Part shown: in pieces, positions 1 through 8,422 of the stretch
How positions within the stretch are numbered: the first letter of the stretch is position 1
How the letters are laid out: every line of letters begins with the position of its first letter
Assembly: GCA_002699125.1 (NCBI GenBank)
Contig: PABI01000172.1
Coordinates: 1-39,441, forward strand
Reading direction: 5' to 3'
DNA: 39,441 nucleotides
DNA from: Anaerolineaceae bacterium
GTDB taxonomy: Bacteria; Chloroflexota; Anaerolineae; Promineifilales; Promineifilaceae
Notes under the pieces: model-generated
What the model saw: only the letters and a program-made list of their open reading frames with translations
Told to the model about the DNA's origin: nothing
Databases searched by the model: none
Translations under genes and position numbers: made by a program

Positions 1-79
1 ACCAGCCATTTTCTTCCCACCAATGGTAAAGGCGCTCTTCGGTGCTGTTAAAATCGTACGCTTTAGGCATTTCGGTCAT
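1..79 (-). CDS. valS: Valyl-tRNA synthetase, bacterial type (N-terminal 26 residues only)
   Basis: Only the start is in the window; the gene runs off at base 1. The first residues read MTEMPKAYDFNSTEERLYHW and then WEENGW. This is the usual start of bacterial ValRS, where a short PKxYD stretch is followed by ERLYxWWEExGWF. The enzyme charges tRNA-Val in the cytoplasm. The ATG at 79 is preceded by a GGAAGG ribosome binding site about ten bases upstream. A second in-frame ATG (Met4) is possible. Upstream lies a T-box leader with a GTC (valine) specifier, which supports ValRS over IleRS or LeuRS. A second, archaeal-type valS lies at 31690. The catalytic motifs are outside the window, so the call rests on the N-terminus and the leader. 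Confidence 0.8.
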   Translation of the reverse strand, partial: MTEMPKAYDFNSTEERLYHWWEENGW

Positions 80-110
80 AGTTGTTACCTTCCATAGCTT
101 TTAGAATCTT

Positions 111-187
111 TGACGCAAAGGCGCAAAGAGGCAAAGGGATTAAGCTGTTTTCTTTGCGCCTTTTTACGCTTTGCGTACTTTGCGTTA
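111..187. repeat. Imperfect inverted repeat of GCAAAG words
   Basis: Left arm words GACGCAAAG, GCGCAAAG and GGCAAAG face right arm words CTTTGCGCC, GCTTTGCGT and CTTTGCGTT. The element fills the gap between the T-box terminator and the valS start codon. It belongs to the same structural class as the other intergenic hairpin repeats here. Confidence 0.7.
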
Positions 188-200
188 AATTTTTCAAAAC

Positions 201-235
201 AAAAAAGCTCTCATCCAGTTCAAGGACGAGAGCTT
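201..235 (-). terminator. T-box intrinsic terminator for valS
   Basis: On the minus strand AGCTCTC pairs with GAGAGCT across a loop region and is followed by TTTTTTG. This is the terminator alternative of the T-box switch. Confidence 0.88.
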
Positions 236-272
236 GGAATCTCACGCGGTACCACCTTGGTTCCGTTTTGTT

Positions 273-336
273 GGTAATCGATTATCCGTGGTCGGTAATC
301 GGTTTTTACTGATTACGGTTTACGGATTACCGTTTA
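273..336. repeat. GTAATC-type inverted repeat inside the valS T-box leader
   Basis: The words GGTAATCG, GTCGGTAATC and GGTTTTTACT face GATTACGG and CGGATTACCG. The element lies between Stem II and the T-box. A related copy is in the second T-box leader at 31391-31458. Confidence 0.75.
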
Positions 337-528
337 CGAAAAACGGCACTCAGCTAAGCGATAACGGGCTTTCCCGGTGACACCTACTTTTGTTCAATGC
401 CACAACTCCTGGGCGACTTCGGAAACGGCCGAATCCACCAAAGCTCACACCACCTGCTGCTCTGGCTCTCTCGTGGGGGCGTTTCTTACTCCTCCCATTC
501 ATCATCTTTCAATGTTCAACTAGGCAAA

Positions 529-557
529 AGTATAACAAAGCTGCTTTGCTTAGACAA
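529..557 (-). promoter_or_regulatory. Sigma70-type promoter for the valS T-box transcript
   Basis: On the minus strand the -35 box TTGTCT (557-552) is separated by exactly 17 bases from the -10 box TATACT (534-529). Transcription would start near 522, just before Stem I of the T-box. Confidence 0.65.
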
Positions 558-669
558 TGTTGAGGGCTCATTCTGCACTTTCAGCAAATTGGAGTAGCCG
601 CCATTGCTGCTTACTGAGATTCGATAGCAAATTGGAATGTAGAAAACTGGAGAGAAACGCTGCCACTGG

Positions 670-1095
670 CTATTGATCTCCACTTGGAGGAGGCCAATAA
701 TTGAACAACAGACCGCTGATAAGCCCACCAACAGCACCAGCAAGGCTACTCAGCAAAATCAGTAAACAAGTCGCTAGTAAGTAAAAGTAATCAGGTTGAG
801 TCTCAATTACACCTAAAAGCCCAAATAGGGCCGCTATTGCATACGGGAAAATTAATTCTAGCCGAGACAGAAATCCAACGAAGAAAAACCATCGCACCCA
901 ATAAAGAAGCCGAGTTGTGAGCGGCCCTGAGGGCACACGTAAAGCCAGCAACATGCCAGCTAACCCACCTAACATGAGCCCAAGAAAACTGGTAGCAATA
1001 ATTGAATATACGCCTGTAACGGCCGCATAGACACCACCAGCAACAAGCCCCCCAACTGCACCACTAATCCCACCAACCAAATAGCCTTTCATCAA
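670..1095 (-). CDS. Small hydrophobic membrane protein, unknown function
   Basis: The product is 141 residues. It has a Gly/Ala-rich first helix (about 4-28), further hydrophobic segments at about 30-52, 67-95 and 103-131, and a short polar C-terminus, so probably four membrane segments. I do not recognise a family. Two consecutive ATG codons open the frame, with a weak GAGATGA upstream, so the start may be 1095 or 1092. It is divergent from the MocR-type regulator at 1247. Nothing in the sequence points to a substrate. The 500-670 stretch downstream holds the valS promoter and otherwise nothing I can name. Confidence 0.55.
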   Translation of the reverse strand: MMKGYLVGGISGAVGGLVAGGVYAAVTGVYSIIATSFLGLMLGGLAGMLLALRVPSGPLTTRLLYWVRWFFFVGFLSRLELIFPYAIAALFGLLGVIETQPDYFYLLATCLLILLSSLAGAVGGLISGLLFNYWPPPSGDQ

Positions 1096-1246
1096 TTCAT
1101 CTCACCATGTAGGTTTTGGGGAAAGACATAGTTTCTTACCACTCCCAGCCCCCGTCTTTATGTTTTTTTACTGAACAAAAGAATAACAAACTGCCTGTGA
1201 ACAGACAAAACTAGGTGCCTAAAATGAATTCCGCTAAAATCGGCTC

Positions 1247-2719
1247 ATGCCTCAGCAACCGCGTAGTTTGCCCAATACGTTTTACTTTTCTCTTGTAACG
1301 ATCGATCCTGAAGCGGACGTGCCGCTTTACCGGCAGATTTGTGGGGGGATACGGGTGGGGATTGAAGACGGCCGTCTCCCCCCACACACCAAACTTCCTT
1401 CCACCCGCGACCTGGCCCAAATTTGGGACGTCTCGCGCAACACGCTGCGCAACGCGTTTGACCAACTCATTGCCGAAGGTTATCTGGAAGCGATTGTGGG
1501 ACGGGGCACGTTTGTTGTCGAGCAGGCAGCCCCGCCCCCAGCAGCCGTCCCCGTTGCGCCTGAAGCACGAAAACGGCCGATTTCCCAGATTGGCCAGGCG
1601 CTGGAAGCATTGGGGCGGAGCGTTCACCAGCCTGCCCCACCGACAACCGGCTTTGCCATTGGCTCGCCAGGGTTGGACATCTTCCCCTACAAATTGTGGA
1701 ACCGCATCGTCAACCGCTGCCAGCGACGCAGCCACCAGTTTCGCCGCAGCGTCAACGGCCTGCCCCGCTTGCGTGAAGCCATTGCCAGCTACCTCACCTC
1801 AGCCAGAGGGCTGCACTGCGTACCGGAGCAAATCGACATCGTGCCCGGCTCGTTGGTGGGGCTGACAATTGCCTCGCTGGCCTTTGTCAGCCCCGGCGAC
1901 AAGGTGTGGCTGGAAGAGCCGTGCTTCATCAACGCTGCCGGCATCCTGCAATTCCGCAGCACCGAAATCGTGCCGGTGCCGGTTGATGCCGAAGGGCTGG
2001 ACGTGCCGGCAGCCATCAAACGCGCTCCGGATGCACGCCTGGCCTACGTCACCCCGTCCCACCAATACCCCCTGGGCATGACGATGAGCCTGGCGCGCCG
2101 CCACCAACTGCTTAACTGGGCCGCCCGGCAGGGTGCCTGGATTGTGGAAGACGATTACGACAGCGAATTCCGCTACGACGGCCCGCCCATCACCGCCTTG
2201 CAGGGGCTGGACAGCCACCAGCGGGTTATCTACTGCGGCACGTTTAGCAAGGTGATGCTGCCCACACTACGCCTGGGTTATATCGTCCTGCCGCCTGATC
2301 TGGTGGATGTGTACACCGGCGTCAAAATTCCGCTTTCCATTTATAGTCCCACGCTCATTCAGGAAGCGATGGCCGAATTTATGCTGGAGGGCCACTTTAT
2401 ACGCCACATTCGCCGGATGCGGCAGCAGTACCAGGCACGACGGGATGCTTTGGTAACGGCCGTAAATCATCATTTAGCCGGTGTCGTCACCCTTGGCGAT
2501 ATTTCCTGTGGGATGCACGCCGTCGCCTACCTGGCGGACGGTTTTGCCGAGGCAGAGGTAGTGAACCAGGCGTGGCAGCTGGGCATGGCCGTCGCCCCGC
2601 TAACCCAGCATTACACTGGCGAGCCGAAGCGTTCTGGGCTGGTGCTAGGCTTCACCGATTTGCCGCCGGAAGCGATTGAAAGCCACATCGCCAAACTGGC
2701 CGCAGCCATCCTCTCATAG
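1247..2719 (+). CDS. MocR/PdxR-family regulator: GntR winged helix fused to aminotransferase-like domain
   Basis: The product is 490 residues, normal for MocR regulators. Residues about 12-92 form a GntR winged helix, seen as PLYRQICGGIRVGI, LPSTRDLAQ, VSRNTLRNAFDQL and GYLEAIVGRGTFV. Residues about 125-490 are a fold-type I PLP aminotransferase-like domain. It contains VEDDYDSEFRYDG and the expected PLP lysine in GTFSKVMLPTLRLGY. Such proteins bind DNA and sense PLP or an amine substrate; many control pyridoxal 5'-phosphate or GABA/taurine genes. No pdx gene is adjacent, so the target is unknown. A structured inverted repeat follows the stop codon (2741-2776). The start has no strong ribosome binding site, but the GntR domain fits it. 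Confidence 0.88.
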   Translation: MPQQPRSLPNTFYFSLVTIDPEADVPLYRQICGGIRVGIEDGRLPPHTKLPSTRDLAQIWDVSRNTLRNAFDQLIAEGYLEAIVGRGTFVVEQAAPPPAAVPVAPEARKRPISQIGQALEALGRSVHQPAPPTTGFAIGSPGLDIFPYKLWNRIVNRCQRRSHQFRRSVNGLPRLREAIASYLTSARGLHCVPEQIDIVPGSLVGLTIASLAFVSPGDKVWLEEPCFINAAGILQFRSTEIVPVPVDAEGLDVPAAIKRAPDARLAYVTPSHQYPLGMTMSLARRHQLLNWAARQGAWIVEDDYDSEFRYDGPPITALQGLDSHQRVIYCGTFSKVMLPTLRLGYIVLPPDLVDVYTGVKIPLSIYSPTLIQEAMAEFMLEGHFIRHIRRMRQQYQARRDALVTAVNHHLAGVVTLGDISCGMHAVAYLADGFAEAEVVNQAWQLGMAVAPLTQHYTGEPKRSGLVLGFTDLPPEAIESHIAKLAAAILS

Positions 2720-2740
2720 CCCAATGCCACCTTAATGTCA

Positions 2741-2776
2741 CCAAATTGGACCCATCAATTTGGGCCAAAATGGGTC
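2741..2776 (+). promoter_or_regulatory. Interleaved inverted repeats (possible pseudoknot or operator)
   Basis: CCAAATTG (2741-2748) pairs with CAATTTGG (2756-2763). The seven bases between them, GACCCAT (2749-2755), pair perfectly with ATGGGTC (2770-2776) across a six-base spacer. In RNA this could be an H-type pseudoknot. In DNA it is two overlapping palindromic sites. It lies between the MocR-type gene and the propeller lipoprotein, so an operator or 5' leader element is possible. Function is inferred. Confidence 0.45.
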
Positions 2777-2851
2777 TTGTCAGCCTGTCTTCCCTGCCTT
2801 ACCCTGACAATAACTAGCACAAACCCCACCTAGAGAATCGAGGAGAATTAA

Positions 2852-4009
2852 ATGAAGAGGGGATTTATCCTGCTCCTGCTGTTGGAAGCTGTCTTCACGC
2901 TCGCTGCCTGCAGGCAAGCCGCCACGCCGGAGCCATTGTCCATTGACGCAACAAGCACAGCAGAAGCTACAGCCACTTTAGCGCCAACCAACACGCCGCT
3001 GCCGACAGAAACGGCCGTTCCCCCAGCCACAAACACGCCCAGCCCACCACCAACAGAAACCCCAGAACCCACCCCAACACAAGGCCCAAACCTGCTATCA
3101 CTTTTCGACGAGATGCCCGTCATTGAACGTGAACAGGGCAACAAATACCTGAATGGCGGTGCCGTCATCTTCCACGATGGGCAGTTCCACATGTTTTCCA
3201 ACTTTTTCAACTTCTGGCCGGGGGAAACGATGACTTATTACTACACCTCGCCAGACGGCCGTTCCTGGACGCGCGCCCAGGAAGAGCCATTATTCACGAT
3301 TGATGACGTGTCGCTGGACGGCCGTGGCGCATTGGTCCTCAGCGGTCTGGTGCAGCCGGACGGCACCTGGACTTTGTATTACCATACCTTCACCTCCAGC
3401 AGCGCCGAGGGTGAAATTGGCGTAGCTACAGCCGACGATCCGCTTGGACCATGGACATTCCGGCGCACGGCCGTTCTCCGCCCCGGTAGTCGAGGGGAAT
3501 GGGACGATCTCCAGGTGATGCGCGTCAACGTCTTGCCCCAGGAAGATGGCTACGTGATGTATTACGCCGGCGTCAACCGGCAAAGCGAATCCCGCATCGG
3601 CATGGCCTTCTCAGAAGATGGCATCAGCTGGGAGAAATACGATGATCCAACCACCAGCGAAGCCCCTTACGCCGACAGCGATCCTATCCTGGAACCCGTG
3701 CTGGAGTGGGAAGGCCGCTGGCTGGGCCGCCCGGAAGTGGTGCAAACGGCCGATGGCTGGGTGATGCTGTATGAAGGGGGTGGCGGTAACCAGACCGGAT
3801 TGGCCGTTAGCGAAGATGGCGTTCGGTTTGAGCGGTATGCGGCCAATCCCATCCTGACCCGCGACAACATGGTGGAAGGCTACACCTTCTTCCAGGGCGC
3901 GCTGTTCCATACAGACGACACTTACTTTTACCTGATCGAGGCGGGAAACGGCCGTGTCGGTACCGACATCTTTCTCTACACCTACGAGGGCTCACTATTT
4001 GGGGAGTAA
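2852..4009 (+). CDS. Lipoprotein with glycosidase-like (GH43/GH32/GH130-type) beta-propeller
   Basis: The product is 385 residues. A lipoprotein signal ends in LAAC with the lipidated Cys at position 20. A Thr/Pro linker (about 25-80) follows, then a single propeller domain (about 88-385). Repeated blade signatures are GGAVIFHDGQFHMF, YYYTSPDGRSWTR, LVQPDGTWTLYYHT, YVMYYAGV, IGMAFSEDGISWEKYDDP and WVMLYEGG. This pattern is typical of five-bladed glycoside hydrolase-like propellers. I cannot place the catalytic acids with certainty, so it may be a sugar-binding relative rather than an enzyme. A GAGGAG ribosome binding site precedes the ATG. The next gene carries the same domain at its C-terminus, with shared strings such as DGISWEKYDDP and DSDP. 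Confidence 0.8.
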   Translation: MKRGFILLLLLEAVFTLAACRQAATPEPLSIDATSTAEATATLAPTNTPLPTETAVPPATNTPSPPPTETPEPTPTQGPNLLSLFDEMPVIEREQGNKYLNGGAVIFHDGQFHMFSNFFNFWPGETMTYYYTSPDGRSWTRAQEEPLFTIDDVSLDGRGALVLSGLVQPDGTWTLYYHTFTSSSAEGEIGVATADDPLGPWTFRRTAVLRPGSRGEWDDLQVMRVNVLPQEDGYVMYYAGVNRQSESRIGMAFSEDGISWEKYDDPTTSEAPYADSDPILEPVLEWEGRWLGRPEVVQTADGWVMLYEGGGGNQTGLAVSEDGVRFERYAANPILTRDNMVEGYTFFQGALFHTDDTYFYLIEAGNGRVGTDIFLYTYEGSLFGE

Positions 4010-4042
4010 CCAACCAATCATACAATGAAATGGGAGAACATA

Positions 4043-6388
4043 ATGAGAAAATGGGTATTTTTATTGTTAACAATCCTGTTAGCCGCCTGCGCCCAAACAG
4101 AGAGCGCCACGCAAGAAAGCCCACAAGCGGCCGAAGCCACAGCGCCGCCGACAGCAACCTCCGTGCCACCAACGGATACGCCTGAACCAACCCTTGTGGA
4201 AACGGCCGTTCCCACCACAGCGCCCACCGTAACATCCCTACCTCCTTTTGTTTTAGGGTCGCACTATGGTGGCGTCCCGGCGGGCCAGTGGGAGCTGGCC
4301 AACTGGGAAGCATTCCTGGCTGCGCATCCCGACGTTGAGGCCGACATCATTCGCAGCGATTATTACACCAGTTTCGTCAATCGCTCGGTGCATAATCAGA
4401 TTACGGGGGATGACCCGCCAGACGTGTTTACGGCCGCTATGGGTGGCGCACTGTACGATTACGTCGCGCAGGGACTCATCGCCGACATCACGGATTTGTG
4501 GGAAACGCAGGGCTGGGACGAAGTTTTTCCGGCAAGCGTGAAAGAGATGGCCAGCGTGAACGGCCGTCAATATTTCGTGCCCACCGCCATTCAATGGAAC
4601 GGCATCTTTTACCGCACCGACGTGATGGCCGAAGCCGGTGTTGCCCCACCGACCACCTGGGACGAATTATTGGCCGCCTGCGATGCCCTCAATGAAGCAG
4701 GCATTATCCCTTTCATCATCACCGCCACCTCTCGCTGGCCACCACCGATGGGCTTCTGGTTTTCCCACATCAACCAGCGGCTAAACGGCCCAGCGTTCCA
4801 CGAGCAGCTGATGCGCGGCGAAATTAGCTACACAGATTCCCGCGTCCGGACTGTGTTCGACACTTACGGCCCGCTGTTTGAACACAACTGCTTTAGCGAA
4901 CAGGCGCGCTTCACCAGCTACGGCCAGGCAATCGATCAGTTTGAAGCGGGCGAAGGGGCCATGTACGCGCACGGCGAATGGCTGTACGAGTTCATCGACG
5001 ATGAAACCAAAGCAGTAACCGACTTTATCCGTTTCCCCATAATTGATGAGAGCGTGCCGCTGGGCGAATTGGTGCCGATGTATGGCGCGTTCATGCGGGC
5101 CGATACACCTCATTCCGAACTGGCCCGCGAGTTCCTCATTTTTGCGGCTGGCGAAGCGTCTCAGCAGTCCAACCTGGAGACGCTCAAGCGGCTGCCCAGC
5201 AACCTGAACATAGACCGCAGCGCGCTGCTGCCCGTTTACGAAAAAGGGCTGCAAATGGTGGAGGAGGCAACGGTGCTGACCCAACTCATCGGGGCCAACA
5301 CCAACCCATTTGTAGCCTCGCAGCTTTATGACACGATTAGCAAATTTTGGCGGGAACCAGGCGATCTTGACGAGCTTCTGGCAGCGGTTGAAGCCGATCG
5401 GTTGGAGGTATATGGGGACGTTGCAGCGAATACGGCCGTTTCCCCTAACTTCTCTCAGGCCAGCCCTTCCCCACTCCTTTCTGGCAACTCTGAGATGGGC
5501 AGTCGGGTAGATCCCGGCGCTGTCGTTTATCACGGCGGACTGTTCCACATGTTCTTTAACCGGTTCAATCGCTTTCCCGGACCAGTTGAAGTGCATTATG
5601 CCACTTCAACCAATGGCCAGACCTGGATAGAACATGAAGGAGATCCACTGCTAACGACTGAGTCAGTATCTTTTGCCGAAGTTGCCGTGGTCGCTTCTGA
5701 TGTCATCGTTGAGCCAGATGGCACCTGGGTGCTTTACTTCCACACCTGGCAAACGCAGAGCCTGGTCAATGGGCAAGGTGTCATTGGCCGGGCCACTGCT
5801 GCTACACCGCTCGGCCCCTGGACCGTTGATCCTGAACCCATCCTGCAAATGGCCAATTCGCCAGCCGCCTGGGATGGGGCACAGGTTTCCCTGGCAGACG
5901 TGATTCAAGTCGAAAATGGGTATCGCATGTATTACACCGGTGCTTCCCCCAGCGGATTGATGCAAATTGGCCTGGCCACCAGCGTCGACGGCATCAGCTG
6001 GGAAAAGTACGATGACCCACAAACAACAGAACCCAAATTTGCCGATAGTGATCCGGTCATTGCCAATGGGGAAACGGGCAACTGGGATGCCAACGCAGCC
6101 TTTACGGCCCGGGTTGTTCCCACCGCCAGCGGCTGGCTCATGTTATACAAAAATTTAGGGTCAACAGGGGAGGGGCCGAAAATGGGTACGGCCGTTAGTG
6201 AAGACGGCATTCAGTGGACAAAAACGGCCGATTCCCCCATATTCACCTCAGACATCGTCACAAGCGGAGCCAGATTTGCCCTTACCCAACTCATCAACCA
6301 TGAAGGGCAACTCTATCTATTCGCCGAGTTCTTCACCGAAAGTCCGCAAACAACCGATATTTACCTGCTAACTGCTGAATGGTTCTAA
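4043..6388 (+). CDS. Lipoprotein fusing an ABC sugar-binding protein to a glycosidase-like propeller
   Basis: The start chosen is 4043, because GGGAG lies ten bases upstream and the sequence gives a clean lipoprotein signal (MRKWVFLLLTILLAAC, Cys16). The product is 781 residues. Residues about 70-445 are a family 1 extracellular solute-binding protein, with DDPPDVFTAAMGG, TAIQWNGIFYRTDVM, PTTWDELLAACDALNEAG and a late GDLDELLAAVEADR helix. Residues about 460-781 repeat the beta-propeller of the preceding gene (GGLFHMFFNRFN, VEPDGTWVLYFHT, ISWEKYDDPQTTEPKFADSDP). Solute-binding proteins normally deliver sugars to ABC permeases, but no permease gene is nearby. The fusion may bind and sense or trim a surface glycan. 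The gene lies 33 bases after its propeller neighbour and is probably co-transcribed. Confidence 0.82.
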   Translation: MRKWVFLLLTILLAACAQTESATQESPQAAEATAPPTATSVPPTDTPEPTLVETAVPTTAPTVTSLPPFVLGSHYGGVPAGQWELANWEAFLAAHPDVEADIIRSDYYTSFVNRSVHNQITGDDPPDVFTAAMGGALYDYVAQGLIADITDLWETQGWDEVFPASVKEMASVNGRQYFVPTAIQWNGIFYRTDVMAEAGVAPPTTWDELLAACDALNEAGIIPFIITATSRWPPPMGFWFSHINQRLNGPAFHEQLMRGEISYTDSRVRTVFDTYGPLFEHNCFSEQARFTSYGQAIDQFEAGEGAMYAHGEWLYEFIDDETKAVTDFIRFPIIDESVPLGELVPMYGAFMRADTPHSELAREFLIFAAGEASQQSNLETLKRLPSNLNIDRSALLPVYEKGLQMVEEATVLTQLIGANTNPFVASQLYDTISKFWREPGDLDELLAAVEADRLEVYGDVAANTAVSPNFSQASPSPLLSGNSEMGSRVDPGAVVYHGGLFHMFFNRFNRFPGPVEVHYATSTNGQTWIEHEGDPLLTTESVSFAEVAVVASDVIVEPDGTWVLYFHTWQTQSLVNGQGVIGRATAATPLGPWTVDPEPILQMANSPAAWDGAQVSLADVIQVENGYRMYYTGASPSGLMQIGLATSVDGISWEKYDDPQTTEPKFADSDPVIANGETGNWDANAAFTARVVPTASGWLMLYKNLGSTGEGPKMGTAVSEDGIQWTKTADSPIFTSDIVTSGARFALTQLINHEGQLYLFAEFFTESPQTTDIYLLTAEWF

Positions 6389-6400
6389 ATGGCGTCATGT

Positions 6401-6763
6401 TTAACTTTCTGGGCAGGTTTTTAGACGCAGCACAAACCAGGCTCCGTAGGCTAATAGCGCGGCAGCCACAAACTTTGGCCAGCCCACAGGCACAAAAAAC
6501 CAGACGGAAGAACCGCCAACCAGGGTGATCATCGACACAGCCAGCCACTTAACCCGCAGCGGAATGCAGCGGTTGGCTTCCCAGCTTCTGATCATCGGGC
6601 CGAAGCGGTCGCTGTTCAGCAGCCAACGGTATGTCTTGGGGGATGATTTGGCAAAGCAGCCAGCGGCCACCAGCACCAGCGGCGTGGTGGGCAGCAAGGG
6701 CACCACAATGCCCACAAACGCCGTCCCTAAAAAGAAAATGCCTAAAACAAACCAAAGTTTCAT
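6401..6763 (-). CDS. DUF454 (YbaN-like) inner membrane protein
   Basis: The product is 120 residues, a normal length for DUF454. It begins with a membrane helix followed by the family signature VGIVVPLLPTTPLVLVAAGCFAKSSP. The next part, YRWLLNSDRFGPMIRSWE, is also typical, and two further membrane helices close the protein. Function of the family is unknown. The gene converges on the propeller fusion gene with only 12 bases between stop codons and no terminator visible. An inverted repeat lies upstream at 6922-6976. Confidence 0.82.
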   Translation of the reverse strand: MKLWFVLGIFFLGTAFVGIVVPLLPTTPLVLVAAGCFAKSSPKTYRWLLNSDRFGPMIRSWEANRCIPLRVKWLAVSMITLVGGSSVWFFVPVGWPKFVAAALLAYGAWFVLRLKTCPES

Positions 6764-6921
6764 ATTTGCTCAATTGGATTCCTGCCAGCCTGCCCCCGCG
6801 AAGACGTGGGACAAGAAAGACAGATAAAATTCGCAGGTAGACTAACACAACTTTGCGTAGATTTGCAAAGATTTTCGTAATATTTTTGTCACAAAAAATT
6901 GGTGAGGAAGATCGGATAATG

Positions 6922-6976
6922 TGTGAAACCTGACGCGTGAAAATGCCTTAATCACATTTCACGCGTCACGTTTCAC
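6922..6976. repeat. Inverted repeat of GTGAAA/ACGCGTGAAA words
   Basis: GTGTGAAACCTGACGCGTGA faces TTTCACGCGTCACGTTTCAC across a short spacer. There is no T-run, so it is unlikely to be a simple terminator. It lies just after the methyltransferase stop codon. Confidence 0.75.
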
Positions 6977-6988
6977 TTGTTTACAAAC

Positions 6989-7612
6989 TCATTTTTGGAA
7001 CAGGAAGGTGATCAGGCGCGGAGGGCTGTCCTCGTCCTGCTCATGCCACCATTCATCCAGCGCCAGCAAATTTAGGCCATTCGCTTTTGCCGCCGTTAAA
7101 AAATCTGAAGCGTGATGAATGTGGGCGGGGATGAAGGTAGTTTCTTCCCCCTGCTGAAATCTGGCCTTTCCGCCCAGGTATTGCCGAAATGGATGCAACT
7201 CACTGATGAACAGCCTGCCGTCGGCGGCTAGAGAGCGACTGGCTTCAGCAAAAATGAAGCCCAAATCTTCTATGTGTTCCAGAATGAGGTTGCAGATGAT
7301 GAGATCAAAAGCGGCATCGGCCGTGGGCCACGCCTGGGTGATGTCGGCCACCTGGAAGGTGACGTTTTGTGCCGAAATTTTAGCTTTGGCCTGGGCGATC
7401 ATACCGGCGGAGAAGTCAACGGCCGTAACCACATCCCCAATTTTTGCCAGGAACGGCGTATTCTTGCCCGTGCCGCAGCCAACCTCCAAAACAGACAGGC
7501 AGCGCAAATCGCCCAGGATCGTTTTGGTGACGGTACGATCCAGGTCCCGCGTTAAATTCTCATCGGCATCGTAGGTAGCCGACCAGGTATCATACGCCTG
7601 CTGCACATCCAT
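6989..7612 (-). CDS. Class I SAM-dependent methyltransferase
   Basis: The product is 207 residues. The start YDTWSATYD is typical of UbiE/BioC/TylF-like methyltransferases. The SAM-binding motif I is VLEVGCGTGKNTPFL (about 41-55). Motif II acid is in VTAVDFSAGM, and motif IV is FDLIICNLILEHIED. It is shorter than UbiE or BioC, and the substrate cannot be read from sequence. The ATG lies six bases after the stop codon of the cyclophilin gene, with AAGG in the gap, so the two are almost certainly co-transcribed and possibly translationally coupled. Confidence 0.87.
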   Translation of the reverse strand: MDVQQAYDTWSATYDADENLTRDLDRTVTKTILGDLRCLSVLEVGCGTGKNTPFLAKIGDVVTAVDFSAGMIAQAKAKISAQNVTFQVADITQAWPTADAAFDLIICNLILEHIEDLGFIFAEASRSLAADGRLFISELHPFRQYLGGKARFQQGEETTFIPAHIHHASDFLTAAKANGLNLLALDEWWHEQDEDSPPRLITFLFQK

Positions 7613-7618
7613 CTTGCC

Positions 7619-8383
7619 TTACTGCTCCACAATGTCGATACGCTCGATCACATCGGCCGGCGTGTCAGAGCCAGGATTGCGCAAAGTGATGGCGCTGAGC
7701 ACGTCATCCCCTTCAATGAGTTCGCCAAAAATGGTGTGCGCGCCGGTCAAATGGGCCGAGTTCTCGGCATTGAAGGTAATAAAAAATTGGCTGCCGTTGG
7801 TGCCGGGGCCGGCATTGGCCATGGCAAGCAAACCGCGCCGGTCAAACGAGAGGCTGTCAACAAACTCGTCCTCAAACTGGTAGCCGGGGCCACCACTGCC
7901 CGTGCCGGTGGGATCCCCAGCCTGGGCCATGAAGTCCTCTAAAACGCGGTGGAAGGTGGTGTTGTCGTAAAAGCCCTGGCTGGCCAGATAGACAAAGTTA
8001 TTGACGGTGACTGGCGTTTCATCATCAAACAGGCGGAAGCGCATTTCCCCTTTTTCGGTGGTGATAACAGCTTCATACTCATTGTCGGTGTCGATGATCA
8101 TCGATGGGGGTTCGTTGTAGTAGTTGTTTCGTTCGGCTGGGGAGATGTCGGCTAACGGCCGTTCCCCATCTAACCCCACAGATTCTGCGCCCGACCCCGC
8201 CGTTGATTCTGCCGCCGGTTCCACTTCGGGTTCCGGCCATACTTGCCACACAATGACAGCCACAATAGCCAAGGCGACAAGAGCACCAATGATAGTTATT
8301 AGCCTTCTACGCTCTGCCTTTTGTTTAGCGACTGCTTCCCGACGCTCGGCTCGCGACGGTGGTTTACGATGATGTTTTGCCAT
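7619..8383 (-). CDS. Membrane-anchored cyclophilin-type peptidyl-prolyl isomerase
   Basis: The product is 254 residues. A Lys/Arg-rich cytoplasmic start is followed by one membrane helix (about 29-48), an acidic low-complexity linker and a cyclophilin domain (about 100-254). Signatures are TVNNFVYLASQGFYD, TTFHRVLEDFMAQAGDP, GPGYQFEDEF and LAMANAGPGTNGSQFFITF. The domain would lie outside the membrane and help fold exported proteins by prolyl isomerisation. AGGAGAAG precedes the ATG. It sits directly upstream of the methyltransferase and 39 bases downstream of the large propeller protein gene. Confidence 0.92.
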   Translation of the reverse strand: MAKHHRKPPSRAERREAVAKQKAERRRLITIIGALVALAIVAVIVWQVWPEPEVEPAAESTAGSGAESVGLDGERPLADISPAERNNYYNEPPSMIIDTDNEYEAVITTEKGEMRFRLFDDETPVTVNNFVYLASQGFYDNTTFHRVLEDFMAQAGDPTGTGSGGPGYQFEDEFVDSLSFDRRGLLAMANAGPGTNGSQFFITFNAENSAHLTGAHTIFGELIEGDDVLSAITLRNPGSDTPADVIERIDIVEQ

Positions 8384-8422
8384 GAATTTACTTCTCCTGA
8401 TTTTTTTACTGAATTATCCCTC

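Larger units (their letters stand above)
201..522 (-). promoter_or_regulatory. T-box riboswitch (valine) upstream of valS
   Basis: Read on the minus strand, this leader has the parts of a T-box. Stem I begins with GGAGGAGTAA and carries AGAGAG and GGTGTGAGC. The specifier follows GAA as GTC (bases 417-415). A Stem II region reads AAAGTAGG, CGGG and CCCGTTATC. The T-box sequence AAGGTGGTACCGCG (258-245) is followed by an intrinsic terminator. Uncharged tRNA-Val (anticodon GAC) would stabilise the antiterminator and switch on valS. Between Stem II and the T-box, in the Stem III position, sits a repeat hairpin at 273-336. The 5' end is estimated from the promoter. Confidence 0.9.

Noticed and set aside
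82..597. Short plus-strand frames over the first T-box
   Set aside because: The region is explained by a minus-strand T-box, terminator and promoter.
4781..5596. 271-residue open frame on the minus strand
   Set aside because: Opposite the solute-binding domain of the fusion protein, with no recognisable motif.
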